This document shows positions 12,300 through 24,265 of a stretch of 64,000 nt of DNA, piece by piece. Positions within the stretch are counted from its first letter, which is position 1. Every line of letters begins with the position of its first letter. Under the pieces are notes generated by a model. That model saw only the letters and a program-made list of their open reading frames with translations. It was not told the DNA's origin and did not search any database. The stretch is from positions 20,026,001-20,090,000 of the forward strand of contig OU342631.1 of NCBI GenBank assembly GCA_910589415.1. Reading direction: 5' to 3'. Made by a program: the position numbers and the translations under genes. This stretch comes from Malachius bipustulatus. Taxonomy: Eukaryota; Arthropoda; Insecta; Coleoptera; Melyridae.

Positions 12300-13840
12300 T
12301 TTAAACAAAATTTTACGAACTAATAAATGAAAAAAAATAAATAAAAATGAAGAAACTGATCTATTTTTTGAGTGAGGTGATCCGAGATGGGCCTGATTGA
12401 CAACGTTTACTAATTTTACTCGACTTAAACCATAATTCAACCCTTGATCAAGAATAGTTTGACTTCAAATATCTGGTTGTCATAAATCCCTTGCAATATG
12501 GAAATTTCTCTCTGTATTTGGATTCACAGGAAATTGTTTTAAAGTTGAACATAAAATAGATCAGTGCGGTTTGCCAAATGTTCATGAATGAAAAATAGAG
12601 GGTACTATATGGCATGCTAATTCATATGGGAATATCTCTGTAATGATTTTGCAGATATTGAAAGTTACGATCAGGCATCTTGCCAAAATGTAGAATATTG
12701 AACAGAAGTCCTTTTAATCATTTTTGCAACACGATACGGGTTCTGAAAGTAACCATCATGTACTACCAAATCCGTTATTATTTTTCAGGGATATATTTTA
12801 TAAATTTTATACATACCTATATTTTAATTAAATCTTCATTTATTTAAGTTAATATGATCTCTACTTTTGCCCTAATCTTTCCAAACTAATGCCATATTAA
12901 GTTTTAATAGCGAAACTTCAAAGTTTAGCTTAGGAGTCACTCCCACCACACTAAACGGATAGTACAGATACTCCATTAATCTTTAAACTACTGAAGTCAT
13001 AAACCGAGAGAAAATGTGATATTGAAAGCAATTATCGGAAACTTCGTTCCCATTGGTGGTGATGTTCGAAGACCACACGAAGATAATCCGTCCCGACTTT
13101 AATCACGTACGCCCTTGAAGATTAATGACGTGTTAGCGGGCAGGAAGAAGCCGAAACCGCGTAATTGACCGCTCCAACTCCTGCCACTTGACAAGCACAT
13201 CACACAGTCCGGTTATTGGTCCCTAACTAGGTTAATTAGCGCTAACTTGAGGATTAGGGCTGTTGTTAATTTTCCGGTTCATGCTAAACCGAATGAGACC
13301 CCTCTGACACGCTCATCCTGGAAAGGGAAAACATGTCGATTGGGGTGTCACAATATGGGGATATCTTACTCGATTAGGGAGATCAGGGAGAAATTGTGTT
13401 CTGTAGTAGTGGAAAATCGACGGGAAAGACTCCAATTTGTAATTTTATTTCGTTGTTTTCTGCTTGAATTCATTAGGGCTAGTATAGTGTTAGTGTCAGT
13501 ACTGCTAGATTAGATTTTCGTTGCAGGCATTTTATTTGTGAAGCCGCACTCGTTCCTAGTGCCTGATAGCTAATTTAGAAACGACATTACATTAGAGGGT
13601 GTACGTGTTTTGAAAACGTGAGTATCTCTTTGAATTTTGGACTTAAAATTACAAAGTAATCACGATCGTGATTTCTTTTGAAGAATATAGAAAATAAACT
13701 AAATAAAGTTTTTCTTGTTGATGTTAAGTGGACTTAACTATGTAGTTGCACTAGTATCTACCTTCGTTTATGGGTTTTAAAACAATTACTCTCATAATTA
13801 CTAAGTATACTCCATTCCATTCCATGCAGGATTCCACATT
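12300..13840. other. Gene-free stretch with a GC-richer, non-repetitive block
   Basis: No coding region was recognised. 13020-13400 is less AT-rich and more complex than its surroundings, with no repeat or ORF explanation. It could be conserved intronic regulatory sequence, but conservation cannot be judged here. Confidence 0.3.
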
Positions 13841-13849
13841 TTTGCAGCA

Positions 13850-14920
13850 CGTTGGAATATTTTATTAAAATAGCAGAGAAACGTCGTTTCGAAAAATGTT
13901 CATTAACTGTTCGAAATTTTCATGATAAAATCGATGTCTTCAGAATTTCAGATTCTTTTTCATGTGCCCTGTCCGCTGCGGACGTTGGTTATTATCATGG
14001 CAATTCTGATTTTGTTTGCAGCACTTCTGAATAGTTCAACAATTATGAGACTGAACCACTGCCACAGGTTCTGGAGCCAAGAGTGTCGTCTTCTGCCTGG
14101 ACCCCGTTTGCTTTCTATCTTGCCTAGGATGATTACCTGGAGCAGGAGATACAGGAGAGCAGGGATTCTATTTTTCGTTGCTTGATTGTAGGGGCAATTT
14201 CTTTTTCTTTTCAGATTATGTCGATTATGATTAAATGTTTCACATTCAAAAAGCCTCCAGTTTCCTCATCAGTGTCTCCGTCAGCGTCCATGCTTCCGCA
14301 CCACAGAGCAGGACTGGGAACACATAGCACTTGACCAATTGTAGTTTTAGAGAAAGGGACAGTTCTCTGCTGATAAGGAGTCCTCTCATGTTATTAAATG
14401 ATGCTCTTCCTCGTTCAATTCTTGTCCTGATCTCTGAGGCTTGTTCCCATTATGCAGGACTGTCGTGCTAACGTATAGAGTCCACATGATTGATCAGTTG
14501 CTTATTTATCCGTAATTGCCGAGATGGTGGTCGACTCTTTCTTATCAGCATGCACTTTGTCTTACTGAAGTTGAGACCTCACTAACTGCATTAACTATCT
14601 CCATTACCTATCTGTTGCAATTCGTCGATGTTACTGGAAAGGATTACGGTATAATCGGCATATCTTATGCTGTTAATTAATTAGCCGTTTATTTTCATAC
14701 CTTCTTTTGGATTCTCTAGGCATTTTTTGAATATTTCTGCGGAAGGTTGCCTCGTTTTAAGAAGGTTGCGCCTGTTGTTTGTATCGCTTTTTTGTCTCTC
14801 CCATTTCTCTTCCATATCAGATGTGTTTTCGTTGATGTTTTCTATTTCATGTTTTAGCTGCTCTCTTACTTTTTGTTAGGTTTCGGGGTGAGAGCTTCTC
14901 TATATCTATTCTGTTGAGGT
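13850..14920 (-). mobile_element. Decayed LINE with internal deletion
   Basis: The minus strand reads from 14920: REQLKHEIENINENTSD, then MEEKWERQKSDTNNRRNLLK (a pre-RT linker type). It then jumps to a degraded catalytic box near 14640, followed by GLNFSKTKCMLIRKSRPP (14570) and VKCYVFPVLLCGAEAWTLTE (14320). It ends LGKIESKRGPGRRRHSWLQN near 14100. The order matches a LINE ORF2 with most of the RT palm missing. Frame changes and stops occur throughout. The left boundary is soft. Confidence 0.65.
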
Positions 14921-14929
14921 GAGGTTTTT

Positions 14930-17900
14930 TTTTTCGAGTCATTTTACTCTCACGATCATTACTGGACAACTGGATTATGGTCCGTGGAAGCATCGTCACT
15001 GGGATACGTTTTTGATGCCTTTATTATTTGTGAACGTGTTGGCGGAGAAAAATAATTTTCAAGAAGTCCTTGCTGACGAAATAAGTTTTTTTTTCAAATT
15101 GCCGAATTGATGTGCGTTGGCTGGCTTTTTCACGTCATTTGCTCCGGGAACAAATCTCCATTGACAACGGCAAAACAGAATAAACTATGATTTCAATTGC
15201 TGAATATTCTGAATTTTTTTTGGATCCTACTACCTATTATTATTATTTTTATACATAGATTTACTAATTTCGATGGATTAAGTCATAAAGAGGCTATCAA
15301 CACCATTAAGATTATGTAATATATTTTTAAGAAGTAATAATTAATTTTTTGCCTCAAATTAATTATGTAATTCACGTCCTTCTAAGGAATGCTAATTTCC
15401 AACTGCTGCCATGTTAATTAGAAACATAAAGAAACGACCGTGTCAAATGAAACGTAACAAATTTTGAATGCCCACCTACAGGAGACACGAATACTTTAAA
15501 ACTCTCCAAAATAAAAAATTATAACCATCAAGAGAATGCTGGAGTTATTAATCAGAATTAGAGTTCATCATCCTTGAAAAAACAAATTCCAGGGACCTAT
15601 AAGAAAGATGATTGTAATCCTTTGTTTCTTTCTCTCTATCTTTCTTTCTTCGCAGGACTAAAGAGGCATCAAGGCGATGTAATGTCACGAAAGCCTTATA
15701 TAATATCAAAATGCTTCCCAAATTCCATCATTCAAATTCCTGTCGTGGTTGAAGCTGTGTGTATTATTTTCGACGAGTCTTTTATGCGCTAACGTTATAA
15801 TTAACTTAATTATTGCTATAATTTTCTTGTACAATTACACCCTCTTATACGCTAACGTTTGTTATCGTTATTAACAACGAAAGGGCTTGTTTTACTTGCC
15901 AGACTGAAATACGACACGATAATTATCGTGTGTCGTATAAGAAATGAAATATCCACAATCCACATATCCCTAGAAAATAGGTCAGCATATTCAGAAATGA
16001 GAAACATTTTCTTAGAGCGCAAAAGGCAAGAATGATAAAGATCAATGGTATGTACCTGAGCCCTGAGCTTCACGGAAGACATACTTCTATAGCTTTATTC
16101 CATGTCGAGGTAATTTTTTATGGGTTCAATTGCATGTTTCTCCGCTTGTTATTTCGTAAAAGAGTTTTTCCTCTTACTGCATAACTTCTCGTTTCAACCG
16201 GAATTTTCAACTTTGGCAGGGGTATTTTTCTAAATGAATATGTCGGCGTCAGCAGAAGTAGCTAGCTGATGTTCAGAAGAGATGTAAAATAAACTAGGAT
16301 AAAACTTCTTTGAAGTAAAGTCTCCCTGCATAACTCCTTATTCGACTGAAATTTGTTTGTGTAGATTCTCTACAGATCTATAGGGTCTGGAGTGAATCTT
16401 CAGCGTCTAAGTACGTGATCTTCAAAACTATATATAATAAGAATAAGGAGGCCTTGATATATCCTTTTAAGGATTGAGAAAGGATTAAATGTTATATGGT
16501 GAATTTATTTAGAGATACCTGTTTGTTTATGCACCTATCCTTCTTCAATTGTTCTTGAAAAGGATATTTATTATTATTCTTGAAACGCTAAAGATTTTTA
16601 GAGAAAATATTTATTAGGTTGAGCTCCTACATGTCGAGCTAATTTACGCCGACATGTTTAGGGATTACATTTTTCAAGATAATGTAACTTTGGATATTAA
16701 AATAAATCAACCAGAGAGGGTAGCTTATGAAAAATAGTTATTTATGAAACAAGTAGCGAAATTGATTGACTCTCGCTTCATTGGATAATTTTCACGTCGC
16801 GTGCAACACTTATTCTGAAATATATCACTAGAAGATTTTATCTATTCTACCAGCGCTGCCTGAAGTTCTAATAATGAGAAAATGTAATTAAGAAATAATA
16901 GGAAATTTGAAAAAATTGCAAGTTAAACTTGATTAACTAAAGAGGAGGATGAAACACGATTTCAGTCTTTGATGATTTTTTTTAGGACTGCAACTCGTTA
17001 GCAGGTTTTTTTATGTATTGTATCTAGTTGTAATCATATTTCAGGATCTTTCTTAATTATTTTATTTTTCAAGGTTTTCAAGCATATTTCAGAAAGTTTG
17101 AGAACTGCATAAAACAATTAACAACTCGCTCTGGGTGATCCTTGAATAATTCTTCTGGGTAATAAATCATAATATTTCAAACTACAAATTTATATTTAAT
17201 AAGATTTCTGAGTATTTTGATCAACAAATTAATTAGTTGAATATGGAATAAAATATATCATATCAAATTTTTAAAAAACTTTTTATATTTTTAGTTTCTG
17301 TACCTAATCCTTTTAAGGTCTCTATGACATTGCAGTTTTTTTAGTTTCTCAAGTGACTCAAGTTCAACAAAATTTAATAAAACTGTAAGACTCTAACTTC
17401 AGATTTTAGCACACTCTTGAAACTTGACTCTATCTTCAAATGCGCTCTTGTTATTAAGCTTAACATCATAACATCTTAACACTATCGTTATATTCACTTT
17501 TACCAGTAACTTTTCACTTTATTATATTAAATGTAGGGTGGTATCATGAGCACTTACTGGTGTTGGAATTTAGAAACTTTTGAAGATTATTATAATAGTT
17601 TTACCATCTGAACGCACTGAAAGCCCTAAAAATATCTGAAAATAGAGATAGTTTAAAAAGAATCTACGAAGTTTATTTTTGTTTTTTTATGTAAAAATAC
17701 AAAGTATGTGAAGATCAAATTTTTAATACCGGTTGGTGACTTGCATGAAGCAATATAGGGACGCCAATCCTATAAAAACATAGGATTTAATTACTTATCG
17801 GCTTCGCTGCATATTTTATAGAGGAGAAATGTTAAATAAAAGCTGCTCCTGTTGATGTAGTTACATTCTGAATCTGTTGAACCATCATCCAGAAAACCTG

Positions 17901-17990
17901 AAAAAGTTTGCAATCTGTGATGTCATTTTCATTGTTGTGACGTAACTTTGGTCATCTAGTAATTTTAAATTATTAAAATAAACATGTCGT
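14930..17990. other. Gene-free intronic stretch
   Basis: AT-rich sequence without recognisable coding, TIR or tandem structure. Short ORFs at 15574 and 15852 show no family motifs. Confidence 0.4.
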
Positions 17991-17993
17991 CAC

Positions 17994-19077
17994 TGTAACG
18001 AAATCCGAGGCTTTCGTTGATATTTCGATTGGCGCTGGAGGAAGAAATCGGAGCCAGGAAACAGAGGCCCAACGAATCGATCAGGGAAACTCCACAGAGC
18101 AGAGCAGCAGAACAGAGAAGTACAAAATAGGGGCTCAGAACCTCTACTAAGCGGGACAAAAGCGGGACCCGATAAAATCTTGTAACGGGATTTTTCTGTG
18201 GGTAAAGGTGAATTCCCAGGCGTGGATGATTGCCCCTTTGTACCCGTGACAAGTCGATTAAATAATTTATTTACAAAAAAAGTATATTTACAATATATCG
18301 ATCTAGTACTATTATCCATACACTGATCTTAGGGTTGCTCCGTCCTCTGAGTGATAGAAAGGGGGCGGCCCTCGTTCTGTGGAGTGACCGGATTGGCTAC
18401 AGATAACCGCGTCGAAGGCGGCCTCGTTTACCATTGGCCTTTCCGGTGCTGCTGCTGCTGGTGTCCTCGCTGCTTGCCGTTCATCGTCAGTAATTCCGCC
18501 GCCGTCGCACGATCCGCGCTGTCACCGACCGTATGCAAGATACGCGTCTTGGGGCCCTCCGGGCGATTACCTTCGTTGGCAGGCGCTCTCTGAAACAAAA
18601 TGCCGCTCCCGATGCCTCACTACGACCTCGGAACGGCTGTTACTGGATCTGGCCCTCAATACAGGCCGGGTAGGGATTGAAGGGATCTGCCGGAACCTCA
18701 ATGCAGTTCCGGTTGATTACCTATTCTGATCGGTCGCCGGCCAGAGCTCACTTCACTCTGGTCGCGCTTCCGATGCCGGGTTACGGTTCGGTCAACTCAG
18801 TTCATCGACCTACTGTATCCGGCTATGTATACTGTATGGGGCACTCACTACATGCCCCAGCTGATCTCCGGGCTCAATTCACCTAGGAGAGAGAGTTGTT
18901 CGCAAGTCAATTCCTCACGATGCGCTCTAATGAGTCTTCAGTTGGTGCTCTTTATATAGCCGGTGCTGGTGGAGATAACGTGCTAATTACTGTCGTAAAA
19001 ACTGTATCATTCCAGATAAACCCCTCTAAGAATGAAATAAATAATAATTATCAACGAAAGCCTCGGATTTCGTTACA
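17994..19077 (+). mobile_element. Probable solo LTR (1.08 kb, GC-rich) with 29-bp inverted ends
   Basis: The unit begins TGTAACGAAATCCGAGG and ends with the exact complement CCTCGGATTTCGTTACA (29 bases inverted). It is flanked by a 4-base duplication TCAC (17990-17993 and 19078-19081). The TG...CA ends, the 4-bp duplication, a TATA-like CTTTATATAG at about 18950 and AATAAA near 19036 fit a solo long terminal repeat of a Ty3/gypsy-type element in plus orientation. Its centre (18340-18900) is much richer in GC than the window. The alternative is a non-autonomous TIR transposon. No internal retroviral-type genes are present; short ORFs here look accidental. Confidence 0.6.
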
Positions 19078-19079
19078 TC

Positions 19080-22000
19080 ACAAATTGAAAATATGTCAAC
19101 AAACTAAAATGTATTTATAGCAGCATCTTAACAAATAATAAATAAATAAGCAACCCTAAAACATATAAGTTGGAAAGTCCATATAAGCAAAATAATCTCA
19201 TGTTCTATAACCATTGGAGGTCCGATGCTGCGTTGCGCAAGTCGGCCACCCCGTATATTGACGCAACCAATAACTCAGTTCGCTGTATTGGCCCTTTATA
19301 AAAAAAATATAGTAATGCGTCATAAACTGAAACATGGACAAGAAATTTTACAAATAGCAGTCCAACTTTAAGCTTTTCAAGTGAGTTACGCAGCCACGAG
19401 TTTTTAGGTACCTAAGAAGTAATTTGAGAGTTGCTAAGCAAGTAATACACCAATTTTAAAGTTTCAGGTCGATTTGCTGCCGCAATAAATCGCTTCGAGT
19501 CATCATTCAACTTTTCCTATTAGGAGTTCCAGTTTTTTTAATCATTTTTTTTTATTCGCAAAAGTTAAAGCCATCCAGATTTTGTATTAAAATCGAAGTT
19601 AATCCGGATCATCATCGTAAAAAATATCCGCTCGTGTTGTCGAACATGCTATTAGAACGTAATCTTACAACGGATGGAATAAAATGAGCAGCTTCTCTGT
19701 TTCAAGGCTTCCCAGAAATTCTTGCTGCCTTTCCTTCCGCCATGGTAATAAATTTTGTAATTGGACGACGTTATACAAATTAATTCCGCTACTGAAAGTA
19801 AATGGAACAAGAGAATTCCTGTTGGGGTCTAAAGCTTTGTCGACGTCGTAGAACACATAAAGCTTCATATAGAGGGATGTTCACATGATTCAAGAACTAG
19901 TATGCGATATTATTGATTGAAGTGTATACTGAGAAAAACTTTTTTACAAAACTAAACAAAGTCGGAATTTACCTAATGGACTTTCAAAGCATGTTGCGGG
20001 AACATAATAGTTTAGATATCATCTTAAGATTATATTATAAGTTTCTAGTGCACGGTTTGTTCAAAATTCAAATGTGGATAATCCCAGAGAGATATGTAGT
20101 TTGAGCAGAACGTAAAGGAATAGGAGATGTTATTAAGATAGAGCAAAGGTTACAAGTTACAACGTTCCAGAATTCAGATCAGATCTGTTATGCAAAATTA
20201 TGGGGGTGTCCGGACCTGAACCGTAACTTGATGAGGACAAACGTTCCTCAGTCACGCATCTCGTCTACTATTCCAACAGGAACCTGCATAAAAACAATAG
20301 CCTAAATACTCATGAATGGCATTCTATAAATATTCGACCCGAATATTTCCCCGTGCTTTCGGCCGACATTGAACTGAATTTCGGGTCTCCCGTGAAACTA
20401 TCGTCTTCTAGGATTTCGTCCCTAGATTTAAGGATATTAATTGAAAATCGATCATGGAAAAGATATCTAAATTTATGGGTTGCTCTATATTTTTCATTGA
20501 GCTTGTACCGATTCTGTGGAAGTCCTTAAACGCACAGCAAGATAGCGAACTCGAAATAACTTAAGACATTCTTTATATCCTGGGATGTTCCGTCGTAATC
20601 CTTGCCAAAAACTCTCCTCATGTTATACAGAACTCGTTGACCTGTTTTTAAGACTTCCCGTTTGTCTTGTTTCTGTTGATAAAAACTACCCTCATGGGTA
20701 GTTTATTCCTTACGTTTATTGTGATCAGGACTACAGGAAGAGTGAAATAAGTCTTTTTAATGTCACATTCAGCGTATATCTCAAATATAATTCTCTCTTT
20801 AGAATATGATAAATCATTGAAATCACGTACAAAAATGAAGTGTAAGTAGAGAAGAGTTTCCAGGCTTAAAGCCTCGTTTTATACAACATGCCATTAAACA
20901 TATTTTTTTAAGCTGTTGAGAGGACATGTCTTCTGAATTCGATATAATAATACATAAGTAATACAGACGTCTGAAATAGCGGTTCTTCTTATAAACACAT
21001 ATTGAAGCAAGTGTAACCTTTTTAGTCTCTCCTTTACTGCATTAAAGCGAAACACGTCTCAAGTATACGACCAGGAGTAAAATCTGGAAGGCCTTTCCAC
21101 GTTTAAGCATGAAAAGGGGAGGTGCTCATACATACAAAACACCTCAAAGAATGACTATTTTCATTTTTAAATCTTTCCGTTTTTATTGGTGTAGGTATTT
21201 GTCTTTTTGTTTTCCTCGGCCAAAATTGCTTTATCGTTCAAATATGGCTATTTAAATTTATAAGACTTGCCCGATCTCGTTGATTATCGAAAAAGGGCTG
21301 TCTCAAGACTGGAATTTATACTTCTAAATCGATAATAGAGATGATATTTTTTAAGCTCTAAGTATTTCACCCGTAAAAACTAAAAGTGCCGAAATCGACC
21401 GTTTATAAAAATGAGACTTCTTCGCGTTTTGGTCGTAATTGAGTGACAAATTTTGATGCAATAGCAGAAACCTATTTATATCTAATAAAAGAACCTATTT
21501 GAATTTCCAAACTCTACAAAATCGTACAATTTAGGTACACCTTTTTTATAAAAGCAACATCGAAAAAGTTACTTTCGTGCAAGAGGGCGATATCTACTTT
21601 CCGGTTAAATTAGTCACTGGTATCTTAAAATAACACCACATGCGAGCCGTCATTTTATGACCTTTTGCTGCTAGTAACCGCGAGCGACCATTTCAACTGA
21701 TAAAGTAGGTAAGTACTAATAAAGTATCCTTAAAGTTAAAAGGATTCCTTGAAGGATGCTGATAAAAATCAGGGCCAAAATATCTCAAGAAGCTCTTCAA
21801 GGGTATAGAACAATAATAAGTGCCTGAAAAATCCAGGACTTTTTCAACGAGAACATAACATATAGCTCGGACTTGAAAATTTTTTTTAAGAAATAAACAA
21901 AACTGGAGTCTGCGATCTTAACGTCGGAAGTTTTATTTTACTCTTTGATCCATTTTGGGAGATATCTGGGAGGTAAAATAGAAATCAGAAAATAATTTAC

Positions 22001-22740
22001 TCCCCGTGCTAATCACCATCCAATTTAATTTCTTCACTGTCTACAAGCTTATTATTATTATTTATTTATTTATCTTTCTCAGTTTTTACACTGGGTCTAT
22101 ACAATACCAGATATAGGTACACATATACACACAATATCTCTATTCCTTGGGGAAGAACTTCATCCTATCCCAAGGACAAGAATTTTCGGACTATATGGCA
22201 TGTTTGAAGAATTACTGCCTTTTGGATGGTAATTAAGAGTTTTTACATAGTTTTTTTTAAGAGTTAAAAATTTTTTTTTTTTAATTATTATTAATATTAT
22301 TATTAGTTAGCTGACCTTTTCCTTGAGATTAAAAAAAAATTAATAAGAAACTCGTATTTAAAAGAATCCCTCGTTTTTGAATGTGAGAAAAAAAAGGAAA
22401 GTTGCAAGTAGAACGATTAGAATAGAAACGTAATCCTTCCCCAATACCTGTTAAGACTCCTGCGAAGAAGAGGTAGGTAATTATCGCATTCAAGATTCGT
22501 CCTGCAACCCTCGAACGGAAACTGTGCATCGCACATTCACGTTAATTAATAATTAAATCGCAGAGTTCGACGCTAATCAACGCATTATCTTCAGTGTGCA
22601 TCATAATAATTATTATAACTCACGTCAGCAGGGTTGCAACTCTTCAAGCGGAAACCTAGTAGTCCCTACATTTCATCCTATTTTTACAACCTTTCGTCGT
22701 TCCGAGATAGAGGAGTGCCTTCAACTTCTCTCGGTTGAAG
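19080..22740. other. Gene-free intronic stretch
   Basis: Nothing identifiable. A 67-codon minus frame at 19665-19868 has no family motif. Low-complexity (TTA)n/(TTTA)n occurs at 22050-22075, and T/A-rich runs lie near 22240-22310. Confidence 0.4.
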
Positions 22741-24265
22741 TTACCGACAAATTCTTTGGCTTGTGTCAACCCTGAGAGGTTCCTCCAATAGAAGAATGTG
22801 TCTTCGAAACCACAGAATTGTTCTGGTCCAATAAAAGATGTGGATGCTCTTTTTTTGTCAATAAGTGGACACGTTTATATCCCTCAATTCCAGTATGACC
22901 TGGTATCCATTTGAGGTGAATTTTATTTTTCTTGCCTAATTCGTTGAGGTTTTCTAGGCAATCCCAAGCCATTTTGGAGCTGATGGTTTGAGCTGAAGTA
23001 TGGTTGGGGAAGTTCCCATAGGTTTGGTACTTGGTGCGCGGCCCATAGACTATGCTGCGCCGCTTCTCTTGACGGTTTTGGAGCCGCTTGTGTACCATTT
23101 AAACGTATCTTCTTTGAAAGTGTAATTGGTATGTTGTTCCATTGTTCTTCCAGACAGTTCCGTGTTGAAGTTCCTATCGAAACTGAATTTTTTGATACTT
23201 TTCTCTTTTGGTGGTGTCACGAGTTTTCGCAGCCACTTAAGTGTTGATCCTCAATGACTCGCTGCCCACTTCTGATTCCTGTTTTTGGAATTGTAAGGAA
23301 AGCTTCTCCGGCTCTTCTCTCTATCGCCAAATATAGTGGTGTCAGATCCAAGATTACTTCCAACAACGCAGTAGGATAAGTTCTCATTGCCTCTGATGCA
23401 AAGAAATGCGAACCCTCTGATGCAAAGAAATGCGAACCTCTGGATCTTTTCCAATGTTTTCCTCACTGTTACTAGTTTTTAATTTTTTTACCAGGCAACC
23501 GCTCCATATGTGATGATATGTCTCACTAGCATAGTGTACATTCAGCAAAGAACATCGGGTTACAACCAATGTTCTACCCACCATTCGTCTACGTACTTCG
23601 AGTATGGTTGTGGCTTTACTTACTGTTTTGTGCTAGTTCCACAGTAGTTTTCTGTCTAATCTCTTAAAAATTTAACCATACTTCCTTTCATCCATTATCA
23701 CTCCGCATAAGCGAATAGTCTTGATTTCTGGAAGCTCAATCCTAGTGAATGGTACAAGTGTTGTTTTTGTTTGGTTGATGTTTAGTCCTACTTCCTGGCA
23801 CCATTTCAGGGATTCATTGTTAGCTTTAACTGAACTATCTGTGTATAATTTAAAATGTTTTAACTTCAAATTTTGCCCTTGGTCAATAATCAATATAACG
23901 ACGTCACAGCATACCAAACTCTACAGAAGGGGGGTAAAACTCCTCCTTGTGAAGTGGACATTCTTTAGTTGTATTTATCTGAATGGTGTTGGTGTCTTGC
24001 CTACATTGGTTTCAACTATTCTCGTAGACAAAATGTTTTGAATACATTTGGAGATTGTTTTATCTACTCCTCTTTTAGCCAAGGCTTTCTCAAGCAAGAC
24101 AGCATCGTGCTTTGTATTATTGAATGCCCCTTCTGTATCAAGAAAGGCGGAGACGGTGATTTCCTTGTACTTCAGAGGGTCCTGAATCTTTTCAGTCAGC
24201 TCAATAAATTTAGAATAATTCAAGCAATAAGCATAATAGTTTATGATTAAAATAATCAATAGCAT
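22740..24265 (-). mobile_element. Decayed non-LTR retrotransposon (I/Loa/R1 group) with RT and RNase H
   Basis: Minus-strand fragments appear in the order expected of one ORF2. First comes the reverse transcriptase palm (FLDTEGAFNNTKHDAVLLEK, near 24150), ending RIVETNVGKTPTP. Next is a degraded catalytic box (VCCDVVILI) with CQEVGLNINQTKTTLVPF (near 23800). The thumb region follows with LEKIQRFAFLCIRG (near 23440), then the RNase H end with LNELGKKNKIHLKWIPGHTG (near 22910). Each is in a different frame with stops between, so nothing is functional. The RNase H domain places it in the I/Loa/R1/Jockey assemblage. Around 23388-23440 a segment of about 23 bases encoding FAFLCIRG is duplicated in tandem. 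Confidence 0.8.

Noticed and set aside
17990..18319. 109-codon and 95-codon minus-strand frames
   Set aside because: They lie inside the GC-rich LTR-like unit, overlap each other in different frames and show no domain.
18351..18593. 80-codon Cys-rich plus-strand frame
   Set aside because: Cysteines come from a GCTGCTGCTGCTGG-type run inside the LTR-like unit; no conserved pattern.
19665..19868. Candidate next exon of the DPP-like gene (KLYVFYDV)
   Set aside because: It superficially recalls the Y.IYD motif, but the flanking residues do not match the family and no suitable acceptor was seen.
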